A stretch of DNA of 19,278 nt from CAVRTJ01 sp046704825 (lineage in GTDB: Bacteria > Acidobacteriota > UBA4820 > DSQY01): NCBI GenBank assembly GCA_046704825.1, contig JBJKRE010000320.1:1-19278 (forward strand), read 5' to 3'. Under the pieces are notes generated by a model that had not been told where the DNA came from, did no database searches, and saw only the letters and a program-made list of their open reading frames with translations. Positions 14,832-19,278 of the stretch are shown here, in pieces. How positions within the stretch are numbered: the first letter of the stretch is position 1; every line of letters starts with the position of its first letter. The position numbers and the translations under genes are program-made.

Positions 14832-15155
14832 GAGTGATCAAGTGAACCAGTGATCGAGTGATCTAGTGGCTCAGCCGGGGGGCTTCGCAGCGCGGTGTGT
14901 GCCGTCGGCCATCGGCGGCCCGCTGTCGGCCGCGTCGAAGGCTCGTCCCCTGCCGTTCAGCTTTTGCTTTAGCCTTTAGCCTTTCGCCCTTAGCCTTTGA
15001 GAAATGCCCCCTTCCTCATTCACTTCCGCCTTCCGCCCTTCCTTATCGCCCGCCATTACTCCCTTCCTCCCATCCTCTCTGTTCGTTCCTGCTGCGAAGG
15101 CCTGTCCCCAGCCGTCTTTCAAATCCGAAATCCGAAATCCCGATTCCCAAATCCA
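14832..15155. repeat. Intergenic repeat island C (inverted partner of island B)
   Basis: It fills most of the 566-bp gap between the divergent lipA and mraZ. From left: octads GAGTGATC, AAGTGAAC, CAGTGATC, GAGTGATC, TAGTGG.. (14832-14868); a GC-rich spacer; heptads of the GCCTTTA type (14966-14999: GCTTTA, GCCTTTA, GCCTTTC, GCCCTTA, GCCTTTG); and the module inverted relative to island B (15021-15123). Last come heptads TTTCAAA, TCCGAAA, TCCGAAA, TCCCGAT, TCCCAAA (15117-15151). The order is the mirror image of island B. The GCCTTTA heptads are shared with island A. No gene is supported in it. Confidence 0.8.
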
Positions 15156-15185
15156 CATCCCCCTCTTTTCTCACGTAATTGGGCC

Positions 15186-15214
15186 TTGACAAAGGATAGA
15201 GCGGCCCCTAAGAT
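15186..15214 (+). promoter_or_regulatory. Main promoter of the dcw (mraZ) cluster
   Basis: TTGACA (15186-15191), a 17-nt spacer and TAAGAT (15209-15214, 4/6) lie about 90 nt before mraZ. The MraZ boxes begin 7 nt after the -10, so a repressor bound there would cover the transcription start. Confidence 0.8.
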
Positions 15215-15220
15215 ACATGT

Positions 15221-15250
15221 GTGGACCAAAGTGGAGTGAAGTGGACCGGA
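15221..15250 (+). promoter_or_regulatory. MraZ operator: three GTGGA direct repeats, 10-bp period
   Basis: GTGGACCAAA (15221), GTGGAGTGAA (15231) and GTGGACCGGA (15241) are three direct repeats exactly one helical turn apart. In other bacteria MraZ binds tandem GTGG/TGGG-type repeats of this kind upstream of its own gene. Here they lie over the start region of the dcw promoter, which fits autoregulation of mraZ-rsmH-ftsL-ftsI-murE. Confidence 0.82.
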
Positions 15251-15301
15251 TAGAATTCCACCGGGTGGCCACCTCGTTTATCCGCATTGTAAGGGACGGC
15301 G

Positions 15302-15820
15302 ATGTTCAGAGGTAGCGCGGACGCCAAAATCGACGACAAGGGCCGCCTCAAGATCCCGAGCCGGTTCCGCGAACTCCTGCTCACCCATTTCGGGCCACAG
15401 GTCTTCATCACCTCCTTCGGCCAGCCGTCCATGAAAATCTATCCGCTGAAGGTTTGGATGGAATGGGAGGACGTCCTCCGCCGCAGCGGATGGGGCGACG
15501 ACCCTCGCGTGGCGCAGTTCCTTCGGACCGTGGACCTCTACGGCGACGAACAGGAAGTGGACAGCCAGGGCCGTCTTCTCGTCCACAGGCGCCTCCGCAG
15601 GCACACGCGCATGGAAGGCGGAGTCGTCGTTCTCGGACACCCCACCAACGTACTGGAAGTCTGGAACGAAGAGCTGCTGGAACAGCTCCAGGCCAAGGAA
15701 CCCCTGACGGAGGAAACGATCCGGTTCGTATCGTCCCTCCTCCGGGAGGCGCGGGATGGAGACGGGGCAGTTCCACATCCCGGTCATGGTCCGGGAGGTG
15801 GTGGACACCCTCCGGGTTGA
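15302..15820 (+). CDS. mraZ: MraZ, transcriptional regulator of the dcw cluster
   Basis: 172 residues from ATG 15302. Two SpoVT/AbrB-like MraZ repeats are seen: DDKGRLKIPSRFRELL (residues 11-26) and DSQGRLLVHRRLRRH (about 86-100). Each has the DxxGR motif that makes the DNA contact in the ring-shaped oligomer. MraZ is usually about 140-150 residues. Here the conserved part ends near LLREARDGD and is followed by a Gly/Pro/His-rich tail (GAVPHPGHGPGGGGHPPG) encoded where the gene overlaps rsmH by 65 nt. It controls the dcw operon, and its probable operator lies at 15221-15250. It is the first gene of the operon. Confidence 0.96.
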   Translation: MFRGSADAKIDDKGRLKIPSRFRELLLTHFGPQVFITSFGQPSMKIYPLKVWMEWEDVLRRSGWGDDPRVAQFLRTVDLYGDEQEVDSQGRLLVHRRLRRHTRMEGGVVVLGHPTNVLEVWNEELLEQLQAKEPLTEETIRFVSSLLREARDGDGAVPHPGHGPGGGGHPPG

Positions 15821-16685
15821 CCGGGGAGGGTGGTTCGTCGATTGCACCCTCGGAATGGGCGGTCACAGCCGCGCCATGCTGGAGGCCTCCCCTTCCGTGA
15901 ACGTCCTCGGGGTCGACAGAGACTCCGAGGCGCTCGGGCGTGCGTCGGAGGCGCTGGCCGTTTTCGGGCCGCGCTTCCGGAGCGTGCACGCGAATTTCAA
16001 GGACGTGGCCGCCTGGCGGTCCGTCCTGCCCGAGGCCCCGGCCGGCCTCCTGGCCGACCTGGGGCTGAGCGGGTACCAGCTCAAGGCGGGCAGGGGCTTC
16101 AGCTTCAGGGATGAGGCCTCGCTCGACATGCGGATGGACCCGGAAGAAGGTGAGTCCGCGGCCGAGTTCATCGCGGCCGCCGGGGAGGACGATTTGGCGG
16201 GAGTGCTGAGGACCTTCGGCGAAGAACCCTTTGCAAGAAGGATCGCCAGGGCCGTGCTGTCCGCGCGCGAGCAGGCCCCCATCAAAGACGCCGCCACCCT
16301 CGCCGGAATCGTCGAAAAGGCCGTTCCCAGGAAGTTCCACGGCAAGATCCACCCTGCCACCCGGACCTTCCAGGCCCTCCGGATCCACGCCAACCGCGAA
16401 CTCGAAAACCTCCGCGGATTCCTCGAGGAGGCGGTGGGCGCGCTGCAGACCGGCGGACCGATCGTCGTCCTCGCCTACCACTCGCTGGAAGACCGGATCG
16501 TGAAGGACACATTCAGGGACCTCGCAAGGGGCTGCATCTGCCCGCCGCGGATGCCGGTGTGCGGGTGCGGGCGCACGAAAACGCTCCGCCTGGTGACCCG
16601 CGGAGCCCTCCGCCCCAGCCCCGAGGAGGTGGCGGCCAACCCCGCCTCCCGAAGCGCCCGCATGAGGGCCGGAGAGAAGCTGTGA
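15756..16685 (+). CDS. rsmH: RsmH (MraW), 16S rRNA m4C1402 methyltransferase
   Basis: 309 residues; ATG 15756 has GGGAGG about 8 nt upstream and lies inside the 3' end of mraZ. The enzyme N4-methylates C1402 of 16S rRNA with SAM. Family motifs: HIPVMVREVVDTL (7-19), DCTLGMGGHSRAML (SAM-binding), GVDRDSEAL, LADLGLSGYQL, RGFSFRDEASLDMRMDP, HPATRTFQALRIHANREL, AYHSLEDRIVKDTF, and the C-terminal KTLRLVTRGALRPSPEEVAANPASRSARMR. The usual DLGVSS motif reads DLGLSG here. The C-terminal region has the cysteines CICPPRMPVCGC. The TGA stop overlaps the GTG of ftsL (GTGA). Confidence 0.98.
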   Translation: METGQFHIPVMVREVVDTLRVDRGGWFVDCTLGMGGHSRAMLEASPSVNVLGVDRDSEALGRASEALAVFGPRFRSVHANFKDVAAWRSVLPEAPAGLLADLGLSGYQLKAGRGFSFRDEASLDMRMDPEEGESAAEFIAAAGEDDLAGVLRTFGEEPFARRIARAVLSAREQAPIKDAATLAGIVEKAVPRKFHGKIHPATRTFQALRIHANRELENLRGFLEEAVGALQTGGPIVVLAYHSLEDRIVKDTFRDLARGCICPPRMPVCGCGRTKTLRLVTRGALRPSPEEVAANPASRSARMRAGEKL

Positions 16686-17071
16686 GCCAGCCCGCCCTGA
16701 GGAACCGCCCGATCCGCCAGCCGGACCAGCGGGGCTTCGCCGAAGCCATGAAGCTCCTCCTCTTCGTGCTGGGGCTCGCGGCGCCCTTCATCCTCTACGT
16801 CCACCTCTCGTCCGTGCAGATCGAGGACGACTACCGGCTCTCCCGCCTCGTCGAGCAGCGCAAGCAGCTCCAGCGTGAGAACGAGAAGCTGAGGCTCATC
16901 CGTTCGTCCCTATTGAGCCCGGACCACGTGGTCAAGGTGGCCAAGGAAGACCTCGGCATGATCGAGGACCCCCCGGGGAGGCTGTCCGTGAACGAACCGC
17001 CTCCCGCGCAGGCCGACAAGAGCGCCAATCCGCCTCCGGGCGGCGTTGCGGCGGAAAGGACGGTCAGGTGA
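16682..17071 (+). CDS. ftsL: FtsL-like septum protein
   Basis: 129 residues from GTG 16682, which overlaps the rsmH stop (GTGA); GGAGAG lies 8 nt upstream. Topology is that of FtsL: a cytoplasmic basic N-terminus (1-22), one membrane helix (about 23-41, KLLLFVLGLAAPFILYV) and a periplasmic leucine-zipper-like coiled coil (about 50-80, SRLVEQRKQLQRENEKLRL). DHVVKVAKEDLGM follows, the usual end of the FtsL/DivIC fold. A Pro-rich tail ends the protein. FtsL, with FtsB and FtsQ, activates FtsWI at the septum. Sequence identity in this family is low, so the name rests on topology and on the position between rsmH and ftsI. Confidence 0.9.
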   Translation: MSQPALRNRPIRQPDQRGFAEAMKLLLFVLGLAAPFILYVHLSSVQIEDDYRLSRLVEQRKQLQRENEKLRLIRSSLLSPDHVVKVAKEDLGMIEDPPGRLSVNEPPPAQADKSANPPPGGVAAERTVR

Positions 17072-18765
17072 GCAGCGGATTCGGGCGAAACAGATTGAAG
17101 ATCTTGTTCGCCGGCGTGGCCGCCGTCGCGGGGATCATCACCGTCCGGCTGGCCTACCTGCAGCTCTTCGAGGGCGGGTACTATTCGGACCTCGCCCAGA
17201 ACCAGGCCCAGGAGAAGATCGAGGTGGACCTGCCCCGGGCCACGCTCCTCGACCGCAACGGCACGCCGCTGGCGGCGAGCATCCCCTGCCCCAGCCTGTA
17301 CACGTTCGATCCGCAGAAGGTCAAAGATCCGGCGGACCTGGCCCGTGCGGTCTCCCGCCTGAGCGGCAGGAACTGGAAGGACATCTACAGGGACCTCAAA
17401 GGCCGGAGGCGGTTCACCTGGCTCGCCCGCAAGCTGCCCTTCCAGGACGCCGGCGCCGCAGAGAAGATCTCCCAGGAGTTCGCCGGCGTACAGGTCATGC
17501 AGGAGCCGGGGCGCTACTACCCGAACGGGAGCATCGCCGCCAACCTGATCGGCTGCATGGGTATGGACGGGGGCCTGTCCGGCCTCGAACACCAGTGGGA
17601 CAAACAGCTCCAGGGCGGGAAGCGGCACTACCTGATCATGCGGGACGCCGTGGCCACCCGGCTCATCCCCATGGACGTCGTCTCGGACGTTGACCCGGCG
17701 CCCAAAAAGGTCCGCTTGACCATCGACCTCCCCATCCAGAACCGGTGCGAGGAGATCCTGGACAAGACCGTCCGGGCGCTCAGGGCGAAGGACGGCGTGG
17801 TCATCGTGCTGAACGTGAAGACCGGCGGCATCCTGGCCATGGCCGTCTCCCCCACGTTCAACCCGAACGACCCGGGCCGCTACCCCGCCGCCTGGTGGCG
17901 GAACAGGGCCGTGACCGACTCCTACGAACCCGGCAGCACCATGAAGATCGTCACCCTGGCCGCCGCCATCGACTCGGGACGATTCAAGCCCGGCGACACG
18001 GTGGACGTGGGGAACGGCACTCTCACCGTGGGCGCGAAGATCATCCACGACGACGAGCCGCCCCTCAAGCCGGTGTACACGCTGCAGGAGGTCCTCGCGC
18101 ACTCCTCCAACGTGGGCGCTGCCAAGATCGGCATGGCCCTGGGCGACGACACCATGTACCACTACATGCGCCTTTTCGGCTTCGGCCGGGTCACCCCGCT
18201 GGACATGTCGGGCGAGGTACCCGGGCTCCTCCGGCCGCCGAAGGACTGGAGCCAGCTCTCCCTGCCCTCCCTGTCCTTCGGGCAGGAACTGAGGACCACG
18301 CCGCTCCAGCTCGCGCTGGCCTACGCGGTGGTCGCGTCGGGCGGGCTGAAGGTCGTGCCCAGGCTCCTGCTCGACGCCCCGCAACCGCCCTTCGAGCGCA
18401 TCATCAGGGCCTCCACCGCCCGCGCCCTGAACCACATGCTTCGGACGGTCGTCACAGAGGGCACCGGCCAGGCCGCGGCCATCCCCGGTATAGACGTGGC
18501 GGGGAAGACGGGCACCGCCCAGAAGCTGGGCATCAAGAGCCCGGACGGGCGCAAGCTCTACATCGCCTACTTCGTGGGGTTCGCACCCGCGAGCGATCCC
18601 AGGCTCGTGGTCCTGGTCATGATCGACGAACCCGTCGGAAAGATCTACGGGGGCGCCGTGTCGGCACCCGCGTTTTCGCACATCATGGACTTCGCCCTCA
18701 AGCGCACGGCTTACCCGGACAAACCCGGCATCGCAGACCTGGCCTACCTGGAGAAGAGACAATGA
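17068..18765 (+). CDS. ftsI: FtsI (PBP3), septal peptidoglycan transpeptidase
   Basis: 565 residues from GTG 17068, overlapping the ftsL stop (GTGA). It has an N-terminal membrane anchor (about 10-30) and the class B PBP dimerisation/pedestal domain (about 50-215) with ATLLDRNGTPLA and GRYYPNGSIAANLIG. The transpeptidase domain carries the active-site triad motifs S290-T-M-K293 (EPGSTMKIVT), S346-S-N348 and K480-T-G482 (VAGKTGTAQK). There is no C-terminal PASTA domain, unlike the Spo VD or Gram-positive forms. It cross-links peptidoglycan at the division site with FtsW. The stop overlaps the murE start (ATGA). Confidence 0.97.
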   Translation: MSSGFGRNRLKILFAGVAAVAGIITVRLAYLQLFEGGYYSDLAQNQAQEKIEVDLPRATLLDRNGTPLAASIPCPSLYTFDPQKVKDPADLARAVSRLSGRNWKDIYRDLKGRRRFTWLARKLPFQDAGAAEKISQEFAGVQVMQEPGRYYPNGSIAANLIGCMGMDGGLSGLEHQWDKQLQGGKRHYLIMRDAVATRLIPMDVVSDVDPAPKKVRLTIDLPIQNRCEEILDKTVRALRAKDGVVIVLNVKTGGILAMAVSPTFNPNDPGRYPAAWWRNRAVTDSYEPGSTMKIVTLAAAIDSGRFKPGDTVDVGNGTLTVGAKIIHDDEPPLKPVYTLQEVLAHSSNVGAAKIGMALGDDTMYHYMRLFGFGRVTPLDMSGEVPGLLRPPKDWSQLSLPSLSFGQELRTTPLQLALAYAVVASGGLKVVPRLLLDAPQPPFERIIRASTARALNHMLRTVVTEGTGQAAAIPGIDVAGKTGTAQKLGIKSPDGRKLYIAYFVGFAPASDPRLVVLVMIDEPVGKIYGGAVSAPAFSHIMDFALKRTAYPDKPGIADLAYLEKRQ

Positions 18766-19278
18766 GCACCGCGGGCGTTCCCCTGGCAGAACTCCTGAGC
18801 ATGGTCCCCCATTCGAGCGTCACGGGACCGCTCGAGGTCACCGTCACCGGCTGCACCTGCGACTCGCGCGAGGTCCGGCCCGGCGACGTTTTCGTAGCCC
18901 TGAGCGGATTCAACACGGACGGCCGGCTCTACGCCGGCGAAGCCCTCTCGCTGGGCGCCACGGTCGTCCTGGCCCACGGAGGGCCGTTCGAGCCGACGCC
19001 GCCGGGCGTCACGTGGATCGTCAGTCCCAGGGCCCGGGAGGCCTTCTCGGCCCTGGCTTCGGCCGTGTACGGGACGAATCCCACCACCGTGAAGACGATC
19101 GGCGTGACAGGGACGAACGGGAAGACTACCGTGACCTACCTGCTGCGCAGTATCTTCCGCAAGGCGGGCGGCGCCGGGCTCCTGGGCACCATCGAGTACG
19201 ACGACGGCGAGGGGCTGAAACCCGCCGCGCGAACCACGCCAGAGGCGCACCACATCCACCGCTGGCTCAGGACCCTGG
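18762..19278 (+). CDS. murE: MurE, UDP-MurNAc-dipeptide ligase (3' part missing)
   Basis: 172 codons from ATG 18762 to the window edge, out of about 480-500 in the family. The N-terminal domain has TGCTCDSREVRPGDVFVALSG (the substrate-binding CDSR..PGD.F.A motif). The central ATPase begins with VTGTNGKTT (115-123) as P-loop, then LLGTIEY and ARTTPEA (157-162), typical of Mur ligases. It adds the third amino acid (usually meso-diaminopimelate in Gram-negatives) to UDP-MurNAc-L-Ala-D-Glu. The residues that decide DAP or Lys lie beyond the edge. The start overlaps the ftsI stop (ATGA). Confidence 0.96.
   Translation, partial: MSTAGVPLAELLSMVPHSSVTGPLEVTVTGCTCDSREVRPGDVFVALSGFNTDGRLYAGEALSLGATVVLAHGGPFEPTPPGVTWIVSPRAREAFSALASAVYGTNPTTVKTIGVTGTNGKTTVTYLLRSIFRKAGGAGLLGTIEYDDGEGLKPAARTTPEAHHIHRWLRTL

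Noticed and set aside
13630..15158. Two small frames in islands B (plus) and C (minus) with similar translations (AAGTNREDGRKG)
   Set aside because: The similarity follows from the shared DNA module. Neither has a ribosome-binding site, and base composition is repeat-like. Mutations do not favour third positions by eye.
16831..18762. 643-codon open frame on the minus strand opposite ftsI
   Set aside because: It mirrors ftsI codon structure in GC-rich DNA; composition rich in Gly/Arg/Val/His, no motif.

Overview
The window is GC-rich chromosomal DNA from a Gram-negative (diderm) bacterium. It has LPS-export permeases, a tri-heme periplasmic c-type cytochrome, LipA, MoeA and a canonical division/cell-wall (dcw) cluster. 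The double-length LptF-LptG permease and the short tandem 7-bp and 8-bp intergenic arrays recall Acidobacteriota or a related deep-branching lineage. That placement comes from memory, not from a search.

Layout. A secreted trypsin-like protease gene runs leftwards off the start of the window (1-822, minus). A repeat-rich intergenic island (A, about 911-1100) separates it from a fused lptF-lptG gene (1198-3507). A promoter near 3619 precedes a rightward run: M23 peptidase (3711-4628), secA (4706-7369), two uncharacterised genes (7425-8108, 8195-8686) and an SPFH/zinc-ribbon gene (8708-9856). A strong hairpin terminator closes it (9876-9915). A small tri-heme cytochrome gene reads leftwards (9946-10296). 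An initiator tRNA-fMet (10625-10698) follows, with a near-consensus promoter and its own terminator. A leftward operon moeA - mscS-like - NicO-like transporter (13530 down to 10756) comes next. Then lipA (14735 down to 13878) lies between two inverted copies of a repeat island (B about 13633-13839, C about 14832-15155). From 15186 a consensus promoter and three 10-bp-spaced GTGGA boxes drive the dcw cluster mraZ-rsmH-ftsL-ftsI-murE, which runs off the right edge.

How it fits together. Most genes serve the cell envelope: LPS export (LptFG), peptidoglycan hydrolysis (M23), protein export (SecA), osmotic-stress release (MscS), and septal peptidoglycan synthesis and division (dcw). The dcw genes and the moeA operon are tightly packed, with GTGA/ATGA overlaps that suggest translational coupling.

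Most notable points. (1) lipA reads as a full-length lipoyl synthase except for one in-frame TAG at the conserved Tyr of the GQYLQP motif. This would remove the RSSY cluster-ligand motif unless the stop is read through or is a sequence error. (2) Three intergenic islands are built from shared heptad and octad tandem repeats, and two of them form an inverted pair around lipA. (3) lptF and lptG are fused. (4) A textbook MraZ operator lies upstream of mraZ.
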